Assembly: GCA_943737045.1 (NCBI GenBank)
Contig: CALSFV010000023.1
Location: 434,001-498,000, forward strand
Direction: 5' to 3'
Source: Parapristionchus giblindavisi
Taxonomy: Eukaryota > Nematoda > Chromadorea > Rhabditida > Diplogasteridae
Length of the DNA: 64,000 bases
Below are positions 38,122 to 49,600 of the stretch, piece after piece. The notes below the pieces were generated by a model. The model was given only the letters and a program-made list of their open reading frames with translations, did no database searches and was not told the origin of the DNA. How positions within the stretch are numbered: position 1 is the stretch's first letter; each line of letters starts with the position of its first letter. Made by a program: the position numbers and the translations under genes.

Positions 38122-41100
38122 GTGGAGATGAAGGGAGAGAAACGAGAAGAATCATCCTAAAAGGGAAAACTATATCGGGTCCGTATCTAGAAGGATTCTT
38201 CTTCTTCCTTCATCCATTTCTTTTCTTTCCTTCAATAAGGATATTTTCTCCTTAGTGTATTGAAAAACACGAAAGTATAAATTTGATATACGGTAGCAAT
38301 GAGTACATAGGAATGTATATAATCCGAGAGCGCGACGACTTATCCAGTTTACGAAAGGTATCATCCACTACGTCTGGCCCTTCTTAGACCTGGAATCTCA
38401 TTAAATCACAAAAATATATAGTATTTTCCTTGGAAATGGACGAAATTTAAGATTTTCGAAAAGAAATTACTGCAACTTCTACAAAAAAATCGGCTCGTCA
38501 ACTTTATCGGACAATATAAAGCAAAATATCCAACGGGATTTTGGCAGTTGAAAGCATGGTCGAATTAGCTTATGACCAAGTTGTTTGAACATCGATGAGC
38601 CTATCTCGATCTACTCAAAAAGTCACTCATAACATACTCTTATTGAATGAAAAAAATAAAAGGATGGAAGAAAGTAGATCTATTGAGAACTCTCTCTTAT
38701 GCTTCAAAGACGATGAAAGCTTCATCAGGAGGAAGGAGAGAGGGAGAAAGGGAGAGAGAGGAGAGAAGAGGTAGAGGGAGAGGGAGAAGTAGATACAATA
38801 TAAAGACCTAGTAGCTACTACTGCGTAGTGTGTGAGAGAGAGAATAAAGGGAGAAAGGGAAGAAGATCCGCTGGTTATCCAAACCATTGCGTTCACATAA
38901 ATATTGTATATAATCATTTACGTGATAATTACCCCTCTTACCCTAATCCTATCAACTACCGTAATCCATACACCACTCAATACACCAAATATGTATGTCT
39001 CAATATCTATGATTGACATTTGAAATATTATTTGAAGTCGTAGTTAGAGTGGAACATTGTGGTGAACACAGAGTCGGTCTTAGTAGTTTGTTGGGTCCTG
39101 AATGAAAAAAATGAGAGGTCCATAAGGTTACTGTAGAAAGTTAGCATTGTTGTTAGTTTCCCAACAGCAACAATATACAAGTTCAGGATTTTTCCAATTA
39201 GGAATTTCGTCGTCGAGGCAATGTTCAACACTGAAAGGGGACGTAGAGTAGAAAGAGGGAGAAGAGAGAGGGAGAGAAGGAGATGGTGAAGGGAGAGGGA
39301 GAGGGAGAGAAGGAGATGGTGAGGGGAGAGGGAAAGGAAGATTCACTGATTGAATCTCTTCGTCTCTAATCTATACTCAGTTGAAGAGAGAAGAGAAGGA
39401 CTCTTGAATAGACCGAGATCTTGCAATTAGTGGAGACGATGACAGAAGGGAGTAGTGAACTATGAGAGGGAGAGGGGAAGGGTTCTAGAGTTGTAGACAG
39501 ATGAGAGAACGGAGAGAGAGATAGGCAGAGGAAGAGAGGGAGAGGGATAGAGTGAAGACACACATAGGAGGGAGGAGAGAAGGGGGAGGGAAAGGGGGAT
39601 CTGTCATGAGTAACAGAAGAAGTCATCTAATGTACATAACATGGATGTGTATGGGATAGATGGACCAAGATGTTCAGATTCTCTATGGTGTGTCGAAAAG
39701 GATATAATGAAAGAAAATAAGATATGATGATTTAGTTTTCACTCTCTCGCCTTTTCTCGTTTCTTTCGTGGCTTTTGAAAAAGACAGGGACGATGAAGAA
39801 ATCTTTAATTCATGTACTATATCTCTACCAACTAGTGAAACTATTATGCTATAACTGTTCACAATGATTTAGCAACGAAAATCAATATGAATAATTTAGA
39901 ATGACGACAAATTGAGGAAGACACGGTCACTGAATTAGAAAGGCTTGGGCCTGCACAGGCCAGAAGCTCTGAATACTAGGGGAACTGTTGTTCTACCTCT
40001 CCCTCTCTCCATCTCTTTCTCTCCCTCTACCTCTCCTTCTGCTTCTGTCTCTTACTGTCCATTTCCACAATAACATATTTACTATTTAATAATACTATTT
40101 AATAATATCATAGATAATATATCCCTAATAGTGTGGCAGCAAGACCATATCTTAGAATTTTTTTATTTTTCTTTGAAACTATTTCAAAAAATAATATTTT
40201 CTGCAAATTTTTTGTTTAAAAAAATATTTTCTTTTCCTGATCAGAAAATTTTCTGGTCTCCAAAATGACCAGAAAACAGAAGAAAAAACAGAAAATTCAG
40301 AAACAGAAATTCCCGGCCCTGATCATGAGATATAATATTATAGATAAATGTCGATAGAGAAAAGGGCTGTCAATTTCCTAAAATTTAGCTTTTTCTTCAT
40401 TTTGTCCCACAGGCCACATTTTCCGACTTCTCTCACGTAGTGCCCCATAAAGTATACACTTTTTTGAATTTCGTCAAGTTAGAGCAACGACCTTGACCAT
40501 CGTCATAGTTTTTCCACTTCACTCTGCAAATTCGTTGCGAAATCCATGTTCCTTTAATCTAAATACATTGATTGTGAGGATGGGTCTTCCTCTTCTTTTA
40601 CCATAACTCTTGTAAATTATATCACCATTGTAAATTTTCTTTATCTATCGTTTCGTCTCTTCTTGAAAATGCATAATTTTTTCCATTCTCTGACAGAAAA
40701 AAATACATCTTTGCTTGTCATATATTTATAGCACTTCACTTTTTCACGCACTTATCTATCAGTTGGGTCTCCCTAGATCACAGCTTATTGTTATCTGTAA
40801 GTAATTTTTAATCGCTTTTTTTGCATAGCAAAAAATGAGAAAACAATAATGTCACAGAAAATAGAGTGGACTTTCTCGTCTTTGCTTTTCTTTAGTTAGC
40901 AACAGAGTGTTTGCCTAATTCCAGAGACCAAATTGTGTTCAATGTAATAGTTTTATGACGAAACGATTTGTATCATTCTTCTAAAGAACAAATTTATCTG
41001 CATCTGTTTGGTTTTCACCTTGCCTGCAATTTTCAAAGGTTGACTATATCAAATTCCATAACAATTTCTCGATATTCTCGTTGATTATAATCTTATTGTT

Positions 41101-42222
41101 ATCAGTTTCTCCCTTATCACCAAAAACCTCTAATCATTTTATTCTCACTATCTACATTCTCTCCCTATTATGTCCATAAACCCAACCCTGCGTCATCCTG
41201 AAACTTTAATCCTTTTCCGATAGAAATTTATGGAATGTTGTGTAACTTCAATGGGAGGAAGTAAGTTTACAGGGCGTTGGCCTTTACTTTAATTGTTAAT
41301 AGTTAATAGCTTTAGTCAATAGTTAATTGTAAGGCGTAAGTCCTAACACGATCTCCTATCTCAAACTTTCTTTGATGATCAGATAGATGAGAGATGATTC
41401 TAAATGACAGAGTTTCCTCAATGAGGGCTCATTCTAACGTTCGAAGAGAGTTTTAAGTTTCCTAATTATGAAGCGTCAAATCGCAAATACGCTTCACTAG
41501 ATAAAAATACATAATACGTTGAATGGATCCTTCACGTGTTTGTATTTGACGTGCAAACAATTGGTTTCCTCTTCTCCATCGGTATCTTCTTCTTCTTCTT
41601 CTTCTTCGTTTTCTCTACATACCGCAACTTTCGCTTAAACTTCTTCAACTTTCACTTCTTCGTATCCTTGTTGCTATTATAGTAGACTCCACCTACCATC
41701 GTTAAACACAATTCTTCAACATCATCGTCATCTTCAACTGTCGTTTCTTCTTTTTTCCTTCAACTTCTCCTCTTTCTGTTTCTCACTCTTGATCTTCTTC
41801 ATCTTTGAGTAGGCGAGCTTCTCCTTTCTTTATTGGTTCACTCGATGATTAATCGTTCTTGTGACCTTGTGAGAATGACGTTCCAATCCATTAAGTACAC
41901 ATACTATCACATACTTGAAGTTACCCCACCCGCGATCCTTTAACACTTGAGTTCGATAGTGGAATTACGTCATCATTTCAATCATTTTATCTCCATTTCA
42001 TCAATGTGATCGATCCAGAATTACTCTAACCTTACTTTCACTTTTACCACATCTTCAATTGATCTCCCTTCTTATATCTCTAAAGCACAATCATTAGCTC
42101 ATACAAATCGTATGTATATTCTAATGTTCTGTATTGATTCATCAAGATTCCTCTTGTATTTATATCCGTAAACTAAATCATCCCTACTCATTTCTCTCAC
42201 TTCATGAACCCTATCAATCTCC

Positions 42223-42348
42223 TCACAACGACCTCATCATCTCTTCTCTATCCAATTCATCTCGATGACTCATTCTTCTTTCCATCAATTGCCCATTGTC
42301 ATCTTTATCGTTGACCTCACATAAAATCGTTTCCTCTATAAAGGGCAT
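42223..42348 (-). CDS. Short open frame, possible 3' exon or relic
   Basis: Minus-strand frame of 41 codons starting MPFIEETILCEVNDKDDNGQ and ending in TGA. Its composition (Glu, Asp, Arg, Met) is protein-like, unlike most frames in this spacer. A CCAG acceptor lies just upstream of the ATG, next to the border of a foldback element at 42367-42787 that could have cut off earlier exons. No family is recognised and chance cannot be excluded. Confidence 0.2.
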   Translation of the reverse strand: MPFIEETILCEVNDKDDNGQLMERRMSHRDELDREEMMRSL

Positions 42349-42366
42349 CACACCCCTGGGTACCTT

Positions 42367-42787
42367 ACAAGGGAACTGTCTCAACTTAATGTGGCCATAT
42401 GACATGGGAATAATTTACCTGAATCAGTTTTCGATGCTGATTACGAATCCGTTATCAAACGTTGCCCAATCGAGCTGAGATTCGAGAAAATCGATCTTGA
42501 AATTCGACTATTTGATTCGAAAATTCAGAACTTACCTACAATATCCACTAAATTAAAGCAGGAGGTGTTTGGATAATTGATAGATGAGTTTATGAACGCA
42601 TTGGGATGCTTTATATAGGAAGTCTCACGAATTTCCGATTAAACTAGCGAATTTTAATATCGATTTTCTCGAATCTCAGCTCGATTGGGCAACGTTTGAA
42701 AACGGATTCGTAATCAGCATCGAAAACTGATTCAGGTAAATTATTCCCATGCCATATGGCCACATTAAGTTGAGACAGTTCCCTTGT
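42367..42787. mobile_element. Foldback element family D
   Basis: The left end ACAAGGGAACTGTCTCAAC is inverted at the right end as GTTGAGACAGTTCCCTTGT. Arms of about 130 bp (including ATGTGGCCATATG, TCAGTTTTCGATGCTGATTA and TTGCCCAATCGAGCTGAGAT) match with few differences, around an unpaired centre of about 160 bp. No coding frame. Confidence 0.85.
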
Positions 42788-43212
42788 TAGTCCGGGAGTA
42801 TTTCCCAATAAACTACTCTCTGCACAGGATCATAGTGGTTCCTTTATGGGCTTATTTTTCTGTGATCACTTCCAGTGAGTAGACACTGTCTATCTCCACT
42901 GATCCATCCATTTTTCTCATATCGTTTAAATATCTCGACACCATCGATAATCTCGCATTATCAAAAGCTTCGTTATATATGCATAGTGGTGTGGTAGATG
43001 TTAGTACTCACAATCAGTATATCAATGTCATTACTGTAGATTCAATTATTTACTGTGACTAAGAGTCTATCTATAATTAACCACATCTTCACAGATTTTT
43101 GATTGATTATGACTTCTTCCCCTCACAGTCATCTCATTTTCTAGTGGGAACATCTCTATAAATACTCGATCCTCTCTTCCCCGCCTTGATCACTTCTTCA
43201 TATTGTTGTATT

Positions 43213-43508
43213 ACAGTACAGCCCGGTCGAGTTTTCCACATGTGTCCCACTGCCACGCGCATCATTTATTCCGGCGGAGTTTGAATGTTAATCGATTCTT
43301 AAAATTTTAATAAAGATTTTCCATGATAAAAAAAGTACTTTTGATGCATAAAGAAGATGAAAGAAAAATTTATCAACGGAAAAAAATTAAATCAAAGCAA
43401 ACACCGATTATGCTAAATATGTGCTCGAAAATATACCTACTCCATTAAATAAATGATGCGCACAAATGACCCGACCACCTGACGACACAAAAACTCGACC
43501 TGTAGTAC
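43213..43508. mobile_element. Element family E, copy 1 (degraded)
   Basis: Begins ACAGTACAGCCCGGTCGAG and contains GCGCATCATTTATTCCGG, with the inverse AATAAATGATGCGCAC and a degraded CTCGACCTGTAGTACT at the other end. The order of motifs matches the better-preserved copy at 63054-63600. Confidence 0.65.
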
Positions 43509-43643
43509 TTATGATTTCTCTTCATGTTTATCATCTGTATAATTTAATTTAATCATTTGTTATGTGTTCATCGTTTCAATGGTATTATCTGTTTCTACAA
43601 TTGACATTATTGTTCTTATTATAATCATTTTAAAATTTAGATC

Positions 43644-46600
43644 ATGACCGAGGTCAGTCCGATATATGAGATCATTATTAAGGAAAGTAAGTACATTTCT
43701 TCTTCTTTTTTTTAATGTGGAGTTTAAAAGTTGTAAAAAGAAAAGGAAATATTGTGTGAGCTTGTGTAAAATGCAATTTAAAAACGATTTTTCTCAACTT
43801 TTCTTCTTTCTTTCATTATTTCTGAGCAGAAGACAAACACATATATCGTAATGTAAAAGATATTTGCAGGGACTGTTTCATGTTTTTTTCTGAAATTGCA
43901 AAACTAAAGCAAAAAGGGAATCGAGTTTTGAATATCATTGTAGATCTTCACTAGTTTCTGAAACGTATTTGAAATCGCATGTAAGATCTATCAAACAAGA
44001 TAATTCAAAATGATCTTTTTCTTCAATCCTCTCTCGTTGACAAAGAATAATTAGGAAAGTCCTCGAAATTATTTTTTTAACGTTTTGACATTTTAGCAGA
44101 CTCGATGGATTCGTCATCTGCACATATCGTGGAGGGAACATCATTAGAGATCAGATGTATGATAGAGGGAAATGAGACAAAAGAGAATATGATTAAGATG
44201 ATGAAGGATGGAATGGAAGTTGAAGGAGTCGACAAAAGAACTATCAAGTAAGATACAATTTATTTTCATCGAAGTGCAAAGAATAATTCTAAATTGCTCA
44301 GTTCAATTTAACTACTAATTGCACTTTCTTTATCTGTGATAGAACGAAGATTGTTTCTATTTGAGTAATCCTGCTGTTCTTTCCATGTCTTTCCATCGAT
44401 GCAATCCTGTTTTTCTTATTTGATGCGGAAGTTAATTGAATTAGTTGAAGTATTTGTTCCTATCCGGTCAAGGTTAATCAAAATGCGAAAAAAAAAATCA
44501 CAACTTAAAGGAGGATTCCCGCGAAAAAAACTGTGAAGACAGAATGATAGCAAAAGTTATTCTATTATACATACCGCACACTATTTATTTTATGCTAATT
44601 CAGCTTATTGATCGCTAGAATCATGAACGAATCATGCTAGCAAACTCAGACAAAGGCGAGCTTTTTGAAAATAGATAGGAAAGTTCGGCAATAGGATTCG
44701 AACCCGAGACCATGCGCTTTCTAGTCAGAAGTGTTACCACTACGCTAAGGGAACGATGAGTAGTCTCACTACCTTCTTGCGTATCACTAGACACTTGCAT
44801 ACGCGAGATGTAAGAGATTTGCATGATCATTCGCGGGTCACCTTCATCACCTTTAAAATCGGAACTCAGTAAAAATGTTTTTAGTATAATATAAATGATT
44901 CTGAAGAATGTTCTACCTATAGTTTAACACATTAAACATCGTTGTATCTCAAAAACCGTATAAATGTTAATTTAAATCACTTCAGAACCAGCTATAAGAT
45001 TCCATCATTTTCATATTCCAAGCACGGAGGAATCTATGAATGTTCAACAGTGAAAGAAGACAAGAAATATCGCTCCCGATTGAGAATCAAGCACAAAGTA
45101 CATCACATTATTTGTTTTCTAATTTTAATGGATCTTCACTCAAAAATTTTCTTTTCACTTAAAGGTGGACTCCCGCGAATATTATCGTGAACAAACTGTG
45201 AAGACAGAAAGTTAGCAAAAGTTATGCTACCTACCGTGCACTATTTATTTTATGATGATTCAGCTTATTGATCGCTAGAAACATGAATGAACTATCAGGC
45301 CCGTGCAGGGAAAGGCGCGCTTTTTGAAAATTGAGAAAATTCGACAATAAGATTTGAACTTGCGACAAATGGGTAACGACTCGGAACGTTTACCACTACG
45401 CTATGGGATAGATGAGTGGGTGCTCTAGCTTCTCGCATATCACTTCGCATTTGCGCAAGAGATATGTGAGGGATTTACGAGAACATTCGCGGGTCTCCAC
45501 CTTTAATTCATACTAGAAAATTAATTTCACATTGCAAAAATAAAGAAAGTGCGAATATTCGAAAAATGAATGTAATGAGATGAACGATAAATGATTTTTT
45601 TAAAATTTATCTTTAAAGGGTAACGAAAAATATAAAGTTTGTAATTGAGGCAATCCTTCCACCAGATATGATACCTTGTGCTACCGATGACAATTGTAGT
45701 AATGGAGGAGTATGTGGAAAGATTGATGAATCTGTTTCTATCTGCATGTAAGCATTTCATTCAATCCTTATCTTTCGTATTTAATGGCCTTTAATTTTCT
45801 TTAGTAAACATGCATCACATTTCTTTAAATAATTAATGATTATATAATTATCATAATATTATTCAGTTGTCCTGAAGGCTACGTTGGTCCCCGATGTGAG
45901 GATGTTCTCATCAAAGACTTTGTCGGTACGAAACTTTGTAAGCTATTATGCATCTTTTCATTATTTCTTAATTTTCATTCAATTGCAATTTCAATACAAT
46001 TTCATATATAGCTAAACATTGGAACCACTGAAAATGTAAATCTGAAATAAATAGTAGAATCTCAACAATTTAGGGGAACTTTTATGCTAACTTAATTCGT
46101 AAAAAAATTTAAAAGATTTTTTGTGTGATTGCATCACAAGAAATACTTTCTGAAAACTTGCATAAAACAGTCATTTTTTGTATAGAATGTATATTGATGT
46201 TTTAGAGAATATTCCTTTGTATTCAATTTCATTCATTCTTTATTTCAGTCACTCGTACTAAGATGGGTGTCGCAGCGGGTGGTACATGCAATGTCATTCT
46301 AATCTTCATCACTCTACTATTCGCCCTTCTTTATGTCAGAGAAAGGTAACAATAAATACAAACTTAGTTGCTCCCAAAAATCACATAAATATTGTACACA
46401 CTGCGTGTTTCGTGCATATTTTCCCAAGAATTAGAGAAAATAAGAAGAAGAAAAAAGTGATTCAAATCGCATGGGTCTATCAACCGTCACACTACGTAGA
46501 CCTAGAAATGTACAGCTATTTTCGTTGATGGGGTCAATGTATATGAGGCCGTTTGTGTAAGAAACGACCAAGTGCCGGCACAGTAAAAAAATTAAATTTT

Positions 46601-49600
46601 GGGGATCGGGGTTCTTAAGGGTGTAGATGACGATGGTCGTGTTAATTTTTCACCAAAACCCACCGTTGAGGCCAGACGACGTCGCGTTGAAATCGCGTTT
46701 TCAGTTTTTTCTCCTCAACTGATTGCACTAAAATTTGCATTCGATCCCACCAGGGGCAGAATTTGATGACGATCACGCCTGTCTAATTCATTTTTCATGA
46801 AAAGGTATTAGAAATTTTAAAAATTTGCATTTCTCTCAAAGGCAACTGCATTTTTAGCGAGATACATAGATCGGACCGTAATGGCTTCAGGATTTCATGG
46901 AAATTTTTTTAGCCAATTTGTGGTAGGTACTTTCGAGAAAATCAACTTTTAGTGTAGTCATTTTGCCGTTGGAGTGGAGGCAAGAGGCGAGAGAGTGTGG
47001 TGGTACGAGAGAGCAGAGAGGCAGGTGAGGCGACCGACATAGGAAGGAAGGGAAGAGGACGAGAGAGTGTCTCTCTGCTCTCTCGTACCACCACACTCTC
47101 TCGCCTCTTGCCTCCACTCCAACGGCAAAATGACTACACTAAAAGTTGATTTTCTCGAAAGTACCTACCACAAATTGGCTAAAAAATTTTCCATGAAATC
47201 CTGAAGCCATTACGGTCCGATCTATGTATCTCGCTAAAAATGCAATTCTCTATGAGAGAAATTCAAATTTTTAAAATTTCTAATACCTTTTCATGAAAAA
47301 TGAATTAGACAGGCGTGATCGTCATCAAATTCTGCCCCTGGTGGCATCGTATGCAAATTTTAGTGCAATCGGTTGAGGAGAAAAAACTGAAAACGCGATT
47401 TCAACGCGACGTCGTCTGGCCTCAACGGTGGGTTTTGGTGAAAAATGAACACGACCATCGTCATCTACACCCTTAAGAACCCCGATCCCCAAAATTTAAT
47501 TTTTTGACTGTGCCAGATTTATAATATTTTAGTCGACTCTTACGAAAACGGCCTCATATAAGACATCGTAGTCAGTGTATTTTACGTTGATTGATCCTAC
47601 AAAGTGTAATCGTTAACGGAAATGGGTGTATATTGAACTTTTCCAATGAATTAACAACAAAAAGTGCATATTTGACTACTACAGTATTTCTGTGAGAAAA
47701 TACTCTTTTAGGACGCTCCTCTGATCACAAATTAGATTCTTTTTTATGATGAAACACCTATGTAGACTACATACAAAAACAATCAACATAGATTCTCCTT
47801 ACTATAAATCCTTATCATTGATCTCTCATGAACGTACATGTAGCTGACCAAAATATTTATGAAGGACTGATAAGATTGGCGAACCTGATTTGATATGCAG
47901 AGTTTTTGGTAGAATTTCATCAAGAAATATGATTAGAGAATCAAGGTTACTGGAGTAATAATCGAAATTCGCAATTAAAAATATTGTGGAATTTTTTGTG
48001 TAGAAATACTCAAATTTGAGACAATCAGTTCTAAAAATACTCCTGAACTTTCCCAGTTCACAATTGATTTTGGCCAGAACGGAGAGTTTCATTTTCCTAT
48101 ATTGAATATTGATTGATTGATTAGTTATCATTACAGAAAGCGTCGAAAGCACCTTGATGGTGTCATTAACAATCTTCCCATGGAATCACAATCTGAAATA
48201 TATCCACAACTAATACTCAAGGTAATGTTTTCTTAAAGATGGAGACCCACGAGTTTTTTCGTAATAAGACTGTTCGGATAGTATGATAGAGATTCATCAA
48301 ACGAATCGAAAGACATATCTGATATTGATTCCCGATATGTTTAAAGGTCACTATGAGCATTGAAAGTACAACTTTCAAGGCATGTAGAGAGTGCTCATCG
48401 AATTTGCATACTTTCTCTCTCATTTTCTCATTATCCCTTACGCCAATTACAATATAATATAAACAATAGCCAGCATGCTTATCGTGGCGGGATTCAGTCA
48501 TGCCAACTCATGGGTCCCCTTCTTTAAGCTATATTAAAACACTGATTTATTATTAGGTTGAGTGGAAAATAGATTCGTTTCGATAAAACACAACTATATC
48601 TTGACAGTTAATAATTAAAACAATTCGTCACTATAGACACTATGGTGTTTGATGAATGTAGGGTCATTCATATCTGTGTACCCCATTGTCAAATCTCGTG
48701 TCGATTTTTGTCTTGGAGACAGAGAATCTTCTTGCCGGGTGAACGAGTGGAATCGAGATGCCCCTTATGCTTTCTGTAGTTCGTTGAGATAGATCTTACC
48801 GTTGATAATCCGCTCAGAGGGCAAAAGTTCCCTTTCGTTGTGCGATCGTTAAAGAAGGGGACCCACGAGATTTGGGCTGCGCTATTGTCATGAAGAACGT
48901 GAGACATAGGAAGCGACATTCCTTTCTCTATTAGATTTGACTGGTTCAAATTAATCGATTGTCGGTGGCTCAACGTAGAATGGAGCGTTGGATGATCGGC
49001 TGTACCTTACTTGATCATGTCTCCAATGAGCGGCTGCGAGATTCTACTAGAGTGCGGGATTTTGTCCGCACTGCTCAGATGAGGAAATGGTCTTGGTTAT
49101 ACAAGATTGCGAAGGACGACTGCTGGAAGTGGAGCCGATCTGTAATCGAATGGTTCCCACGAAGGAAAAGAAGAAAGGGCCGACTACTAACCACTGAGCC
49201 ACACGCTCAACTCGTAGAGCGTGTGGCTCAGTGGTTAGTAGTCAGCGCTTGTAACCGCGCCACGCGTGTTCGATTCCCGTTTGCAATTTTCTATACATTT
49301 GTGCTTCAATTTCAAAAACTCGCGCCTTTCCCTGGACATATCAATCAACTTTAAGTCCGAATTACGGTATTCTGGGGCATCCAAAATTTTAGAGAAAATT
49401 GTTTTTGTATACAAGGAGATGTGATCAATAGTTCTGTCTGTCCAGTTTAGTCACGAAAAAACTCGTGGGTCCCCTTCTTTAACACATGTGGAGTACTTCC
49501 ATGTATGTCAAGGCATCGGAACATGTATGAAAGCCTACCATGTTCTTTACGAAAAACAGGAACTTTTCAAGGACTTTTAGTCATTCTCCTCTAGGACAGA

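Larger units (their letters stand above)
34913..43643. other. Long gene-poor spacer
   Basis: This is the 5' side of the 21 kb gene (minus strand) and of the Ig-EGF gene (plus strand), so promoters of both lie here, perhaps with untranslated first exons. The plus strand is strongly purine-rich to about 39.6 kb (GAGAGGGAGAGG tracts near 36.4-36.9, 37.8-38.0, 38.7, 39.2-39.6 kb) and pyrimidine-rich around 41.5-42.3 kb (CTTCTTCTTC). Nothing clearly coding was found apart from one small frame at 42223-42348. Elements of families B, D and E are listed separately. Confidence 0.6.
48848..49483. mobile_element. TIR element family G, copy 2, carrying a LINE fragment and a tRNA-like module
   Basis: Ends GTTAAAGAAGGGGACCCACG and CGTGGGTCCCCTTCTTTAAC are a perfect inverted pair. 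Between them are a piece of retrotransposon reverse-transcriptase C-terminus (48959-49183), an inverted pair around CACACGCTC and GAGCGTGTG, a plus-strand tRNA-like module (49217-49287), and a tail (AAAACTCGCGCCTTTCCCTG) that matches family F elements. It is nested in the mariner remnant. Confidence 0.8.

Noticed and set aside
36520..39626. Several minus-strand Ser/Pro/Leu frames up to 127 codons
   Set aside because: Same low-complexity origin in the purine-rich spacer; composition is uniform and there is no domain.
44683..44754. Functional tRNA gene
   Set aside because: Pol III boxes are present but the acceptor and anticodon stems pair poorly, and a sister copy in the same element is further decayed. 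The same reasoning applies to 14338, 49217, 58144 and 61515.
48959..49354. 131-codon frame taken as one gene
   Set aside because: The first part is a retrotransposon fragment, the second runs through a tRNA-like module and unrelated DNA; it is nested in transposons.
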